A DNA stretch of 64,000 nt from Actinosynnema sp. ALI-1.44 (lineage in GTDB: Bacteria > Actinomycetota > Actinomycetes > Mycobacteriales > Pseudonocardiaceae): positions 248,001-312,000 of the forward strand of contig NZ_MTQO01000053.1 of the NCBI RefSeq assembly GCF_001984155.1, in the 5' to 3' direction. Each line of letters opens with the position of its first letter. Position 1 is the stretch's first letter. Positions 29,250 to 38,379 of the stretch are shown here, one piece after another. A program made the position numbers and the translations under genes. Under the pieces are notes generated by a model. The model had not been told where the DNA came from, ran no database searches, and saw nothing but the letters and a program-made list of their open reading frames with translations.

Positions 29250-30338
29250 GTGCTCGATTTCATCAACTACCCGGTGTCCTTCATCCTCTGGTGTTGGCAC
29301 AAGGTCTTCGGTGCCGTCTTCGGCCCGACCAGCGGCGTCGCCTGGTTGCTGGGAATCGTCTTCCTGACGTTCACCGTCCGCGCGATCCTGATCAAGCCGT
29401 TCGTCAAGCAGGTCCGCTCCATGCGCAAGATGCAGGAGTTCGCACCTGAGATCAAGAAGCTGCAGGCGAAGTACAAGAACGACCGGCAGAAGCTGGCGCA
29501 GGAGATGCAGAAGCTGCAGTCGCAGCACGGCGTCAACCCGCTGGGCAGTTGCCTGCCGATGCTGCTGCAGATCCCGGTCTTCTTCGGTCTGAACAACGTG
29601 CTCCGCGGCTTCACGCCGGGCGCGTCCGGCAACTACTACTTCGGTGCGGACGAGGTCTCGTCGTACCTGCACGCGAACCTGTTCGGCGCCCGCCTGTCGA
29701 ACTACATCGCGCAGGCGAGCAAGGAGATGACCGACCTCGGCGGCAACCTCCAGTCCGTCATCTTCGTGTCGGCTCCGCTGATGGTGATCGCCTCCGTCGC
29801 CACCCACTTCACGGCGAAGCACAACGTGGCTCGGCAGAACCCGACCACCGCCACCGCGCAGACCGGCATCATGAACAAGATCACCCTCTGGGTGTTCCCG
29901 CTCGGTGTGCTCGTGTTCGGTGCGTTCTTCCCCATCGGTCTGTTGATCTACTGGCTGAGCAACAACATCTGGACGCTGGGCCAGCAGTGGCTGATCTACA
30001 AGAAGATCGACCGCGAGGAAGAAGAGCAGAAGGTCCAGGCGCAGGAGAAGCGCACCAACCTCGGCCCGAAGGTCGGCCAGAAGCCGACCCAGCCGAAGAA
30101 GCGCCCCACGCCGCCGAAGCTGCCCGCCGACATGGCCGCGGATGCCGAGGAGTCGACCCCCTCGACGTCGGGCAAGGCCAAGCCGGACAAGAAGTGGCCG
30201 GCCAAGCAGCCGTCCGTGCGCCCGGCCAACCAGAAGAAGCCTGCCTCGGGGAACACCTCCTCCAACGGCGGCACCGAAATTCCCGGTCTGATCTCGGACC
30301 GATCCCGCAGCAAGAAGTCAGGCCGGAAGCGTTCGTGA
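29250..30338 (+). CDS. yidC: Membrane protein insertase YidC
   Basis: 362 residues; inserts and folds membrane proteins alone or with Sec. It is the Gram-positive form without the large periplasmic domain. The groove Arg is in FLTFTVRAILIKP, a cytoplasmic coiled-coil hairpin spans about 50-90 (MQEFAPEIKKLQAKYK), and four more helices follow. The C-terminal ~100 residues are Lys/Pro-rich and unstructured, probably ribosome-binding. GTG start at 29250. Confidence 0.97.
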   Translation: MLDFINYPVSFILWCWHKVFGAVFGPTSGVAWLLGIVFLTFTVRAILIKPFVKQVRSMRKMQEFAPEIKKLQAKYKNDRQKLAQEMQKLQSQHGVNPLGSCLPMLLQIPVFFGLNNVLRGFTPGASGNYYFGADEVSSYLHANLFGARLSNYIAQASKEMTDLGGNLQSVIFVSAPLMVIASVATHFTAKHNVARQNPTTATAQTGIMNKITLWVFPLGVLVFGAFFPIGLLIYWLSNNIWTLGQQWLIYKKIDREEEEQKVQAQEKRTNLGPKVGQKPTQPKKRPTPPKLPADMAADAEESTPSTSGKAKPDKKWPAKQPSVRPANQKKPASGNTSSNGGTEIPGLISDRSRSKKSGRKRS

Positions 30339-30366
30339 CGCCATCCGAGCCTGGAGAGGAGACACC

Positions 30367-30924
30367 GTGACGGCAGCCGACACCGACCTCGGGGCCGAGG
30401 GCGGGCAGGTCGACAAAGACGCCGCCGAGGAGAAGCCCGCGCGGTCCGGTCCCACCGGTGAGGAGTTGCTCGTCCAAGAGGGCGACATCGCCGGGGACTA
30501 CTTGGAGCGCCTGCTCGACCTGCTCGACTTCGACGGCGATATCGATCTCGACGTCGAAGCGGGCCGGGCCATCGTCAGCATCGACGGTGGCGACGACCTG
30601 GAGAAGCTGGTCGGTCCGCGCGGCAACGCACTCGAGGCGCTGCAGGAGCTGACCCGGCTCGCGGTCCAGCAGGAGACCGGCGTGCGCAGCCGGCTGATGC
30701 TGGACATCGCCGGGTGGCGCGCCGAGCGTCGAGAGGAACTCCGCGATCTCGGCAAGGCCAGTGCGGAGAAGGTGGTGAGCTCCGGCGAGAAGGTTCGGCT
30801 CCAGCCGATGACCCCCTTCGAGCGCAAGGTCGTGCACGACGCGGTGGCTGAGGTCGACGGCGTGCACAGCGAGAGTGAGGGCGAGGATCCCCGCCGCCGC
30901 GTGGTGATTTTCCCGAAGCCCTAG
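30367..30924 (+). CDS. khpB: RNA-binding protein KhpB/Jag (KH and R3H domains)
   Basis: 185 residues. An acidic, disordered N-terminal ~40 residues precede a KH-like domain (about 45-120, DLEKLVGPRGNALEALQELTRLAV) and an R3H domain (about 120-180, RREELRDLGKASAEKV...PMTPFERKVVHDAV). It binds small RNAs and affects cell length in firmicutes. It is the last gene of the rpmH operon, closed by a strong terminator. Confidence 0.95.
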   Translation: MTAADTDLGAEGGQVDKDAAEEKPARSGPTGEELLVQEGDIAGDYLERLLDLLDFDGDIDLDVEAGRAIVSIDGGDDLEKLVGPRGNALEALQELTRLAVQQETGVRSRLMLDIAGWRAERREELRDLGKASAEKVVSSGEKVRLQPMTPFERKVVHDAVAEVDGVHSESEGEDPRRRVVIFPKP

Positions 30925-30942
30925 CTCCATTGAGTGAGTTTG

Positions 30943-30981
30943 GACGCGGTCCGTCGATAAGACGGGCCGCGTTCTTTTTTT
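30943..30981 (+). terminator. Rho-independent terminator after khpB
   Basis: 13-bp stem GACGCGGTCCGTC (30943-30955) / GACGGGCCGCGTT (30961-30973) with two wobble pairs and a GATAA loop, followed by C and seven T. Confidence 0.92.
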
Positions 30982-31024
30982 GCCCGCCGAATGTGAGAAG
31001 CTTTGCCAGGCTCCACTCGGCACG

Positions 31025-31040
31025 TGTTTCACGTGAAACC
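31025..31040. other. parS site (perfect palindromic core)
   Basis: TGTTTCACGTGAAACC matches the ParB-binding consensus, with the 14-bp palindrome GTTTCACGTGAAAC intact. It lies between the khpB terminator and rsmG. Confidence 0.93.
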
Positions 31041-31104
31041 GCCATTCGTACGCGGTGAGTCCGGTGGGGCGAGGGTTGCCGATCGGCGACAATCGGGCGG
31101 ACGT

Positions 31105-31120
31105 GGTTTCACGTGGAACA
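31105..31120. other. parS site overlapping rsmG start
   Basis: GGTTTCACGTGGAACA, one mismatch in the palindromic core. It covers the GTG (31113) that could start rsmG. Confidence 0.82.
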
Positions 31121-31784
31121 TCGGATGGAGCTCATGACCGACGTGGTGTCCCAGGCGTTCGGCGCTGGTTCAGATCGAGCGACGCGGTTCGTCGAACTGC
31201 TGACGGTCCACGGCGTCGAGCGCGGGTTGATCGGGCCACGGGAAGTCGACCGGCTGTGGGATCGCCACCTGCTGAACTCGGTGGCGATCGCGGAGTGCGT
31301 GCCAGACGGCGCGACCGTCGTCGACGTCGGGTCGGGCGCCGGGTTCCCCGGCATCCCCCTGGCGATCGCCCGGCCGGATCTGGACATCGTTCTGCTGGAG
31401 CCCATGGCACGCCGGGTGGCGTGGCTCGAAGAGGTCGCGGCCAAGCTCGATCTGGATGTCACGGTCGTCCGTGGCCGGGCCGAGGAGAAAGAAGTCCGGC
31501 GGACGTGGGCCAACCGAGACGTGGTGACGGCGCGGGCGGTGGCGCCGATGGGCAAGCTGGCCGGCTGGTGTCTTCCCCTGCTTCGGAGCGGTGGCCGGTT
31601 GGTCGCGCTCAAGGGATCGAGCGCCGCCGAAGAGATTGAACGGGACCGGGCCGAGATCGCTCGCGCGGGCGGCGTGGACCCGGAAGTACGGACGTGTGGT
31701 GGTGGGTTCCTCGACGAGCCCACGACCGTTGTGGTTGTGCGGCGCGCCGAACCGGCTGCCGGGCGCAGCCGCAAGCGGCGATAA
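31113..31784 (+). CDS. rsmG: 16S rRNA m7G527 methyltransferase RsmG (GidB)
   Basis: Up to 223 residues. Methylates G527 of 16S rRNA; loss gives low-level streptomycin resistance. The SAM site is VVDVGSGAGFPGIPLAI near 68-84, preceded by the DRHLLNS block; ALKGSSAAEEI lies in the C-terminal half. Possible starts are GTG 31113 (inside a parS site), ATG 31125 and ATG 31134; the last has a GGAG 5 bp upstream and may be the true one. Confidence 0.94.
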   Translation: MEHRMELMTDVVSQAFGAGSDRATRFVELLTVHGVERGLIGPREVDRLWDRHLLNSVAIAECVPDGATVVDVGSGAGFPGIPLAIARPDLDIVLLEPMARRVAWLEEVAAKLDLDVTVVRGRAEEKEVRRTWANRDVVTARAVAPMGKLAGWCLPLLRSGGRLVALKGSSAAEEIERDRAEIARAGGVDPEVRTCGGGFLDEPTTVVVVRRAEPAAGRSRKRR

Positions 31785-31803
31785 GGAAGGATCGGACCGA
31801 GCA

Positions 31804-31819
31804 TGTTCCACGTGAAACT
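31804..31819. other. parS site before parA
   Basis: TGTTCCACGTGAAACT, one mismatch in the core, 20 bp after the rsmG stop and immediately before parA. Confidence 0.85.
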
Positions 31820-31831
31820 TGAGACGGTGCC

Positions 31832-32749
31832 GTGGGCGCCGGGGAGGTGCAGCCACTCGTGAGCCATCCGACGCCGACGGGCGCGGTCAACTGGACGCCG
31901 ATCGCCGAAGAGGCTGAGCGCGCGGCCAAGCTGTTGCACCCCGACAAGCAGTTCCCGAAGCCGTCGCACCGCCGCGTCTTCACCATTGCCAACCAGAAAG
32001 GAGGCGTCGGCAAGACGACCAGCGCGGTGAACCTCGCCGCCGGTCTCGCGATGCACGGACTCAACGTGCTCGTCATCGACCTCGACCCGCAGGGCAACGC
32101 CAGCACGGCACTCGGGGTCGACCGCCGCTCCGGCACACCGTCCATCTACGAGGTGCTGATCGGCGAGGTGTCGCTGAAGGACGCGTCTCAGGTCAGCGAC
32201 CAGTCGCCGAACCTGTGGTGCGTGCCGGCGACCATAGACCTCGCTGGTGCGGAGATCGAACTGGTCGAGATGCACGGACGCGAGTCGCGGCTCAAGGCCG
32301 CGCTGACCGACGAAGCGTTCAACGAACTCGGCCCGGACTACGTCTTCATCGACTGCCCGCCGTCGCTCGGCCTGCTCACGGTGAACGCCATGGTCGCCGC
32401 GCAGGAGGTCCTGATCCCGATCCAGTGCGAGTACTACGCACTGGAAGGTCTGAGCCAGCTGCTGAAGAACATCGATCTGGTGCAGAAGCACCTCAACCCG
32501 GATCTGGACCTGTCCACGATCCTGCTGACGATGTACGACGGCCGGACGAAGCTCGCCGACCAGGTGAGCGCGGAGGTGCGGCAGCACTTCGGCGACGTGG
32601 TCCTGCAGACGGTCATCCCCCGGAACGTAAAGGTCTCCGAGGCGCCGAGTTTCGGGCAGACCGTGCTCGCCTACGACCCGGGTTCACGAGGTGCCATGAG
32701 CTATCTCGACGCGTCCCGCGAACTCGCTGAGCGGGGTGCGGCGCAATGA
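31832..32749 (+). CDS. parA: Chromosome-partitioning ATPase ParA (Soj)
   Basis: 305 residues. Walker-type ATPase that moves ParB-parS complexes. The deviant Walker A is [11 protein letters not shown] near 53-63, with [10 protein letters not shown] and FIDCPPSLG further on. The N-terminal ~45 residues are extra, as in other actinobacteria. GTG codons at 31832, 31847 and 31859 are possible; GGGGAGG at 31841-31847 best serves the one at 31859. It overlaps parB by 4 bp. Confidence 0.96.
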   Translation: MGAGEVQPLVSHPTPTGAVNWTPIAEEAERAAKLLHPDKQFPKPSHRRVFTIANQKGGVGKTTSAVNLAAGLAMHGLNVLVIDLDPQGNASTALGVDRRSGTPSIYEVLIGEVSLKDASQVSDQSPNLWCVPATIDLAGAEIELVEMHGRESRLKAALTDEAFNELGPDYVFIDCPPSLGLLTVNAMVAAQEVLIPIQCEYYALEGLSQLLKNIDLVQKHLNPDLDLSTILLTMYDGRTKLADQVSAEVRQHFGDVVLQTVIPRNVKVSEAPSFGQTVLAYDPGSRGAMSYLDASRELAERGAAQ

Positions 32750-33738
32750 GCAAGCCGGAATCGGCCCCTCCGGCACGGAAGGGCGGCCTTGGCCGAGGCC
32801 TGGCCGCCCTGATCCCCAGCGGTCCCGAAGCCGACGCGGCCGCTCCGGCCGTGCCCCGGCGTCCCGTCCCGACTCGCGGCGCTCCCCCGCCCGAGCCCGG
32901 CGGTGAGGTCGCCGGTGCGGTGTACCGCGAGATCCCCACCTCGGCGATCAAGCCCAACCCGAAGCAACCGCGTCAGGTCTTCGACGAGGACGCGCTGGCC
33001 GAGTTGGAGCACTCGATCCGCGAGTTCGGGTTGATGCAGCCGATCGTGGTCCGCGATCTCGGCGGCGGCTCGTACGAGCTGGTGATGGGTGAACGGCGAC
33101 TGCGCGCGTCGCAGCAGGCCGAGCTCGAGAAGATCCCGGCGATCGTCCGGCAGACCGCGGACGACGCGATGCTGCGGGACGCCCTGCTGGAGAACATCCA
33201 CCGGGTTCAGCTCAACCCGCTCGAAGAGGCGGCGGCGTACCAGCAGCTGCTCGACGAGTTCGAGGTGACGCACGAGGAACTCGCGTCCCGGATCGGGCGC
33301 AGCCGCCCGGTCATCACGAACACGATCCGGCTGCTGAAGCTTCCCCTCCCCGTGCAGCGTCGGGTCGCGGCGGGCATCTTGTCCGCCGGGCACGCCCGCG
33401 CGTTGCTCGGATTGGAGGACCCGGAGCGGCAGGAGGCGCTCGCGGCACAGATCGTCAAGGAGGGCATGTCGGTCCGTGCGACCGAGGAAGCGGTGACTCT
33501 CGCCAAGCACGACCAACCGGCGAAGCCGAAGGCCGCTCCGCGTAAACCGATGCACGCCCCCGGGCTTCAGGATCTGGCCGAGCGGCTCTCCGACAAGTTC
33601 GACACCCGGGTGAAGGTCGAACTGGGGCAGCGCAAAGGCCGGATTGTGGTCGAGTTCGGGTCGGTTGACGATCTTGAACGGATCATTGACATCATCAACG
33701 AAAATGGGACAAAAGGGATTCGTTCCCAGGACGTGTAA
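32746..33738 (+). CDS. parB: Chromosome-partitioning protein ParB
   Basis: 330 residues; CTP-dependent DNA clamp that spreads from parS. It has an N-terminal [12 protein letters not shown] ParA-contact peptide. The CTP-binding domain includes GERRLRASQ (about 110), and [14 protein letters not shown] follows. The helix-turn-helix [23 protein letters not shown] lies near 180-205, and a C-terminal dimer domain spans about 270-330. Start ATG overlaps parA's stop. Confidence 0.97.
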   Translation: MSKPESAPPARKGGLGRGLAALIPSGPEADAAAPAVPRRPVPTRGAPPPEPGGEVAGAVYREIPTSAIKPNPKQPRQVFDEDALAELEHSIREFGLMQPIVVRDLGGGSYELVMGERRLRASQQAELEKIPAIVRQTADDAMLRDALLENIHRVQLNPLEEAAAYQQLLDEFEVTHEELASRIGRSRPVITNTIRLLKLPLPVQRRVAAGILSAGHARALLGLEDPERQEALAAQIVKEGMSVRATEEAVTLAKHDQPAKPKAAPRKPMHAPGLQDLAERLSDKFDTRVKVELGQRKGRIVVEFGSVDDLERIIDIINENGTKGIRSQDV

Positions 33739-33832
33739 CCACCCCAGGCCATTGCGTCACGGTGATGATTCCGATTTGTCCGATTCAGTGGAGGCATCGA
33801 TCGAGTCTCGGCTCGGTCGCCCGGCGCATAAG

Positions 33833-33860
33833 AAAGCCCCGGCGGGTGCCGGGGCTCTTT
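33833..33860. terminator. Bidirectional terminator between parB and the ligase gene
   Basis: Stem AGCCCCGGC (33835-33843) / GCCGGGGCT (33848-33856) with GGGT loop, flanked by AAA on the left and CTTT on the right, so it can serve both convergent genes. Confidence 0.85.
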
Positions 33861-33883
33861 GCTGTCCGAGGATCGGGGCCGCA

Positions 33884-33899
33884 TGTTTCACGTGAATCA
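33884..33899. other. parS site after parB
   Basis: TGTTTCACGTGAATCA, one mismatch in the core, in the gap between parB and the convergent ligase gene. Confidence 0.8.
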
Positions 33900-33928
33900 C
33901 CGCCGCAGTGGCGATGTCGGCCCGGCGG

Positions 33929-34876
33929 TCAAGCGCGAGCGATGGCGCGGTCGACCAGTTCGGCATAGATCCCACCGAGCGACCGCCCGGCAGCCTCGGT
34001 CGCCATCGGCAGGAGCGACGTCTCAGTGAGCCCGGGTGACACGTTCACTTCGAGGAAGTAGATCGAGCCGTCGTCGTCGACTATCGCGTCGGTCCGTGAC
34101 ACATCACGCAGACCGAGTAAACGGTGCGCGGACACGGCCAACTCGGCGACCTCGCCCGCCGTCTTCGCCGACAGCCGAGCCGGGGTGTGGAAGTTGGTGA
34201 AGCCTGCCGTGTACCGGGAGGTGTAGTCGTAGACGCCGCTCTCGGGAACGATCTCCACTGCGGGCAGGGCCACCGGTCCGTCGGCACTGTCGACAACAGT
34301 CACCGCGACCTCGACACCGGAGATGAACTGCTCGGCCAACACCGTCTCGCCGTATGCCAGGCAGTTGACCATCGCGGCGGGCAGCTCGGCCGCGTCACGC
34401 ACGACCTGAGCGCCGAGCGCCGACCCACCCTGATCGGGCTTGAGCATCAGCGGCAGGCCGAGCCTGGCCACCATCGCGTCGAGCACCGCCTGCGCGCCCA
34501 GCTCCCGGAAGGTGCTGTGCGGCAGCACGACCCAGTCCGGCGTCAGCAGCCCGGCGCGCGAGAGCTCGGCCTTGGCGGTCGGCTTGTCCCAGGCACGGCG
34601 GCACGCGTGCGAGTCCGCGCCGACGAACGGCAGGCCGAGCATTTCCAGGACGGTCTGGACGGAGCCGTTCTCCCCTTCACCACCGTGCAACGCGATCACG
34701 ACCGCGTCCGGCTGCTGGACGCTGAGCTTCGTCAGCAGGGAGCCGTCGGTGTCCCACTCGTCGACGGTCAGGCCGACCGAGCGCAGGGCGGTCGACAGTC
34801 GCCGCCCCGACCGAAGGGAAACATCACGCTCATGCGAAAGCCCGCCGGACAGGACGGCAACAGTTCGATCTGACAC
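33929..34876 (-). CDS. D-alanine--D-alanine ligase family ATP-grasp protein
   Basis: 315 residues. The N-terminal VAVLSGGLSHERDVSLRSG and GGEGENGSVQ are typical of D-Ala-D-Ala ligases; the ATP-grasp core includes LMLKPDQGGSALG and the C-terminal FLEVNVSPGLTETSLLP, where ENxxPG is replaced by EVNVSPG with both metal-ligand positions kept. It may be a second ligase beside a main ddl elsewhere, or act on another dipeptide. GTG 34876 is preferred since longer forms run into the aminotransferase. Seven bases separate it from the aminotransferase stop, so they form an operon. Confidence 0.87.
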   Translation of the reverse strand: MSDRTVAVLSGGLSHERDVSLRSGRRLSTALRSVGLTVDEWDTDGSLLTKLSVQQPDAVVIALHGGEGENGSVQTVLEMLGLPFVGADSHACRRAWDKPTAKAELSRAGLLTPDWVVLPHSTFRELGAQAVLDAMVARLGLPLMLKPDQGGSALGAQVVRDAAELPAAMVNCLAYGETVLAEQFISGVEVAVTVVDSADGPVALPAVEIVPESGVYDYTSRYTAGFTNFHTPARLSAKTAGEVAELAVSAHRLLGLRDVSRTDAIVDDDGSIYFLEVNVSPGLTETSLLPMATEAAGRSLGGIYAELVDRAIARA

Positions 34877-34883
34877 TCCCGGA

Positions 34884-36212
34884 TTATGCAGTGTCCGGGC
34901 TCGGGGTCTGCGGACCGGACGCGATCCGCCGGGACGCGGGGCCGAACGTGCGCAGCAGTTCCATCTCCTGCTCCAGCACGACGGACAGCCGCCGGACACC
35001 CTCACGGATCCGTTCCGGCGTCGGGTAGCAGAACGACAGGCGCATCTGCCGGGAGCCGAACCCGTCCGCGTAGAAGCCGATGCCGGGCACGTACGCGACC
35101 CGTGCGGTGACCGCTCGCGGCTGCATCGCCTTGGTGTCGATGCCCTCCGGCACGGTCATCCAGACGAAGAAGCCGCCATCCGGCTTGGTCCACGTACAGC
35201 CGACCGGCATGTGCTGGTCCAGCGACGTCAGCAGCGCGTCGCGGCGCTCGCGGTACATCGTCTGGAAGGACTTGATCTGGCCCTTCCAGTCGTGCGTGGC
35301 GAGGTAGCGCGACACGATCAGCTGCGACAGCACGGGCGGTGACAACACGGCCGCTTCCGCCGCGAGGACGAGCTTCTCCCGCACAGCGTGCGGCGCGAGC
35401 GCCCAGCCCACCCGCAGGCCGGAGGCGAACGTCTTGGAGAACGACCCGAGGTAGATCACGTTGTCCGGGTCCATCGAGCGCAGCGCCGGGTACGTCTGGC
35501 CGTCGAAGCCAAGCAGCCCGTACGGGTTGTCCTCGATCACCAGCACGCCGGCCTGGCGGCAGATCTCCAGGATCTTCGCGCGGCGCGACACCGCCAGCGT
35601 GACGCCCGCCGGGTTGTGGAAGTTCGGGATCGTGTACAGGAACTTCACCCGTTGGCCCTGTTCGGCCGCCGCGGCGAGCGCCTGGCGCAGCGCCTCGGGG
35701 ACCAAGCCGTCCGAGTCCGTCTCGACGTGCACGACACGCGCCTGGTACGAGGCGAACGTCCCCAGTGCACCGACATAGGACGGCCCCTCGGCGATCACGA
35801 CGTCGCCGGGGTCGCAGAAGATCCGGGTGACCAGGTCGAGCGCCATCTGGGAGCCGACGGTGACGACGATGTCGTCCGGATGTCCGGTGATCCCCTCGAT
35901 CGCCATCACCTCGCAGATCTGCTCACGCAGCCCTGGAACACCGTGCGCGGAGCCGTACTGCAGTGCGACGAGCCCGTCCGAGGTGATCAGTCCGGCGACC
36001 TCGCTCGCGATGGAGTCGAGCGGCAGCGCCGCGAGGTTGGGCATGCCCCCTGCCAGCGAGACGACCTCTGGCCTGCTCGCGACCGCGAAGAGCGCTCGTA
36101 CCTCCGACGCGGTCATCCCTTCCGCACGCGCCGCGTAGCGCTTCAGGTGCGGGTCGAGATTCTGGCCCTTCGAGGGCACCAGCTGATTGCCCTCCGGTTC
36201 CTCCGAGTGCAT
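34884..36212 (-). CDS. PLP-dependent aminotransferase (2-aminoadipate/MocR-like class I)
   Basis: 442 residues. Fold-type I aminotransferase with Lys near 259 in GSFSKTFASGLRVGW, the Asn/Asp/Tyr set in YTIPNFHNPAG and EDNPYG, and RLSFCYPTPE at the substrate Arg. Closest in feel to LysN/2-aminoadipate or aromatic aminotransferases. There is no N-terminal DNA-binding domain, so it is not a MocR regulator. The same pair (aminotransferase plus D-Ala ligase) occurs near parB in streptomycetes, to my recollection. Substrate not determinable. Confidence 0.9.
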   Translation of the reverse strand: MHSEEPEGNQLVPSKGQNLDPHLKRYAARAEGMTASEVRALFAVASRPEVVSLAGGMPNLAALPLDSIASEVAGLITSDGLVALQYGSAHGVPGLREQICEVMAIEGITGHPDDIVVTVGSQMALDLVTRIFCDPGDVVIAEGPSYVGALGTFASYQARVVHVETDSDGLVPEALRQALAAAAEQGQRVKFLYTIPNFHNPAGVTLAVSRRAKILEICRQAGVLVIEDNPYGLLGFDGQTYPALRSMDPDNVIYLGSFSKTFASGLRVGWALAPHAVREKLVLAAEAAVLSPPVLSQLIVSRYLATHDWKGQIKSFQTMYRERRDALLTSLDQHMPVGCTWTKPDGGFFVWMTVPEGIDTKAMQPRAVTARVAYVPGIGFYADGFGSRQMRLSFCYPTPERIREGVRRLSVVLEQEMELLRTFGPASRRIASGPQTPSPDTA

Positions 36213-36366
36213 GCGCCACCTCGTTCGTCAGTCAAGCGAGTGTAACTCTGGCCTCTATCAGGTCGTTGTCCTTCCGGCTCTTGTCACATCCCCCTATCCT
36301 GAACCCTGGGCCTGTGGTTACCGCATGCCCTTCTCAAGTTCCAACCGAGCGGGCCGGGGAGGTTGG

Positions 36367-36996
36367 GTGTCGCGACGCGTCGTCGGCATCACGCTGGACA
36401 ACCTGGATCACCTCCCCAAGCATTCACGGGGCTGCGTGTTCTGGGAGCTGGCACCGCACCTGAAGGAGCAGGCCGAGGCCTTCGGGGAGACCGAGCTGGA
36501 GAAGGAGGCCTGGGTTTCCAGCATGCTGCTGGAATGGGGCTCCTGTGGCCGCCTGGTCTACTCCGACAAGCTCCCGGTGGGATTCGTGCTCTACGCCCCG
36601 CCGAACGCCGTACCGCGCTCACTGGCCTTCCCGACGTCCCCGATCAGCCCCGACGCGGTGATGCTGACCGGGTTCCACATCCTTCCCGAGTTCCGCGGTG
36701 GCGGGCTCGGCCGGATGCTCGTCCAGGCCGTCGCCAAGGACCTCACCCGCCGTGGTGTGAAGGCGATCGAGTCGTTCGGCGACGCCAAGCCGGACGAGGA
36801 CGAGCCCAGCTGTGTCGTGCCGTCGGAGTTCCTCGCGGCGGTCGGGTTCAAGACCGTCCGCCCGCACGCCCGGTGGCCGCGGCTGCGCCTGGAACTGCGC
36901 AGCGCGATCACCTGGAAGGAAGACGTCGAGGCAGCGCTGGAGCGCCTGCTGGGCACGGTCTCGGTGACCACGGCCAGCCCGGTCTACCAGCGCTGA
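36367..36996 (+). CDS. GNAT-family N-acetyltransferase
   Basis: 209 residues. The acetyl-CoA loop is seen as EFRGGGLGRMLVQAVAKDL near 116-134, preceded by LTGFHILPEF (beta4). The GTG at 36367 has GGGGAGG about 6 bp upstream, a clear Shine-Dalgarno sequence, so the longer in-frame forms are less likely. It is divergent from the aminotransferase and convergent with cwlM. The acetyl acceptor is unknown. Confidence 0.88.
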   Translation: MSRRVVGITLDNLDHLPKHSRGCVFWELAPHLKEQAEAFGETELEKEAWVSSMLLEWGSCGRLVYSDKLPVGFVLYAPPNAVPRSLAFPTSPISPDAVMLTGFHILPEFRGGGLGRMLVQAVAKDLTRRGVKAIESFGDAKPDEDEPSCVVPSEFLAAVGFKTVRPHARWPRLRLELRSAITWKEDVEAALERLLGTVSVTTASPVYQR

Positions 36997-37006
36997 CAGT
37001 GCTGGG

Positions 37007-38164
37007 TCAGCTCTTGGTGAGTTCGTGCCGCATCAGGTCGGCGAAGGTGAACGTGCCGGTCGGCTGGTCGTTCTCGCCGAGCAGGTAGAGCCGCTTGACC
37101 GACACCAGGATGCCCTCGGCGACCAGGTCGCGGAACGCCGGATCGGCCAGCAGCGTCCGGTCGCCCGTGTTGGTCAGGTAGCCCAGTTCGAGCCGGACGG
37201 CGGGGCAGCGGGTCAGCCGCAGCGAGTCCCACGTCTTGCCGTGCGTGCGGCAGTTGACCATGCCGGTGCGGGCGGTCAGCTCGCGCTGGATGAAGCCCGC
37301 GAGCGCCTCGCCCAGAGTGGACGTGTTGTTGCGCGCGGTCCCGAAATGGAAGGTCGCCAGGCCGGAAGCGTGGGGGGAGGCGTTGCGGTCGCAGTGCAGG
37401 GACAGGAAGACGTCACTGCCCGCCTCGTTGGCGAAGTGCGCGCGCTGGGCCTCGGTCGGGCACTGGTCAGGCCCGCGGGAGAGCATCGCCTCCATCCCGG
37501 TGGCCACCATCCGGCCTTCCAGGCGGCGAGCCAGGTCCCACATCAGGTCGGCCTCGCGGATGCCGTCGACGGTCACGCCGGGGTCCGTGCCGCCGTGCCC
37601 CGGGTCGATCACGATCCGCTTGCCGCGCAGCCGCGGACCGGCGTTGCGGACCTTCTCCTGCTCGCGCAGCAGGACCGGACGGCCACCGCTGGCGCGCGGG
37701 GACAGGCGGTTGAACGCGCCGACGGTCTCGGCGCCGCACATGCCGTCCACTGTCAGGCCGTAGTCGCGCTGGAACTCACGCAGCGCACGCTCGGTCTGCG
37801 GACCGAACACGCCGTTCGGCCGGCCCGCGTTGTACCCCAGTTGGAGCAGGCGCTCCTGCAGTTCCAGGACGTCGTCGCCGCTCACCGGCGCGGAAACCAG
37901 GTACGCGAGCGGCCGGCCGCCGAGACGGTAGGTGGCGTCGCGCAGGGCCTGGTAGGTGGCCTGCCCGACGATTCCGTCCGTGATCAGGCCGCGCTGCTGC
38001 TGGAAGGCGCGAACGGCGTGCTCGACGGCGAGGTCGTACAGCGACGGGTCGCCCGTGCCGTTGGCCGTGGGCAACAGGCCCAGGCTGGCGAGCGTGGCCC
38101 GCACTTCGGCTACAGCCGGTCCGGCGTCACCGGGGCGGAGTTCCCGCATGCACCCCTCACTCAA
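37007..38164 (-). CDS. cwlM: CwlM-type N-acetylmuramoyl-L-alanine amidase homologue
   Basis: 385 residues. Two peptidoglycan-binding domains (about 10-75 and 95-152) precede an Amidase_3 domain (about 183-365). Zinc and catalytic residues His190 (DPGHGG), Glu204, His257 (SLHCD) and Glu326 (ELGY) are all present. In mycobacteria CwlM is cytoplasmic, phosphorylated by PknB and activates MurA. No signal peptide is seen, which fits that role. ATG 38149 (MRELRPGD) is an alternative start. It lies next to trxA as in mycobacteria. Confidence 0.9.
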   Translation of the reverse strand: MSEGCMRELRPGDAGPAVAEVRATLASLGLLPTANGTGDPSLYDLAVEHAVRAFQQQRGLITDGIVGQATYQALRDATYRLGGRPLAYLVSAPVSGDDVLELQERLLQLGYNAGRPNGVFGPQTERALREFQRDYGLTVDGMCGAETVGAFNRLSPRASGGRPVLLREQEKVRNAGPRLRGKRIVIDPGHGGTDPGVTVDGIREADLMWDLARRLEGRMVATGMEAMLSRGPDQCPTEAQRAHFANEAGSDVFLSLHCDRNASPHASGLATFHFGTARNNTSTLGEALAGFIQRELTARTGMVNCRTHGKTWDSLRLTRCPAVRLELGYLTNTGDRTLLADPAFRDLVAEGILVSVKRLYLLGENDQPTGTFTFADLMRHELTKS

Positions 38165-38300
38165 GTCATAGTTTGATAAACCGACGATCTCAGGTTGTGT
38201 CGCAGGCTATTGTGCCCCGGCCTGCGGGCCGGTCCCCTTTAGGGTCACGTCCCGCGTCGAGTTCCTTACCGAGTCTTCGGATCCAGTGTGATGCATGACA

Positions 38301-38349
38301 CGGCCCGGGGCTGGTCAACTCACGAGGAGTGGACGTCAGCCCCGGGCCG
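38301..38349 (-). terminator. Long-arm hairpin downstream of trxA
   Basis: Perfect 13-bp arms CGGCCCGGGGCTG (38301-38313) and CAGCCCCGGGCCG (38337-38349) with a 23-base loop. It lies 31 bp after the trxA stop on the minus strand and has no T-run. It is a likely terminator between trxA and cwlM. Nothing else is seen in 38165-38300. Confidence 0.7.
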
Positions 38350-38379
38350 AGGTTGCTCGTATTCGGTTACGGCTGGAGA

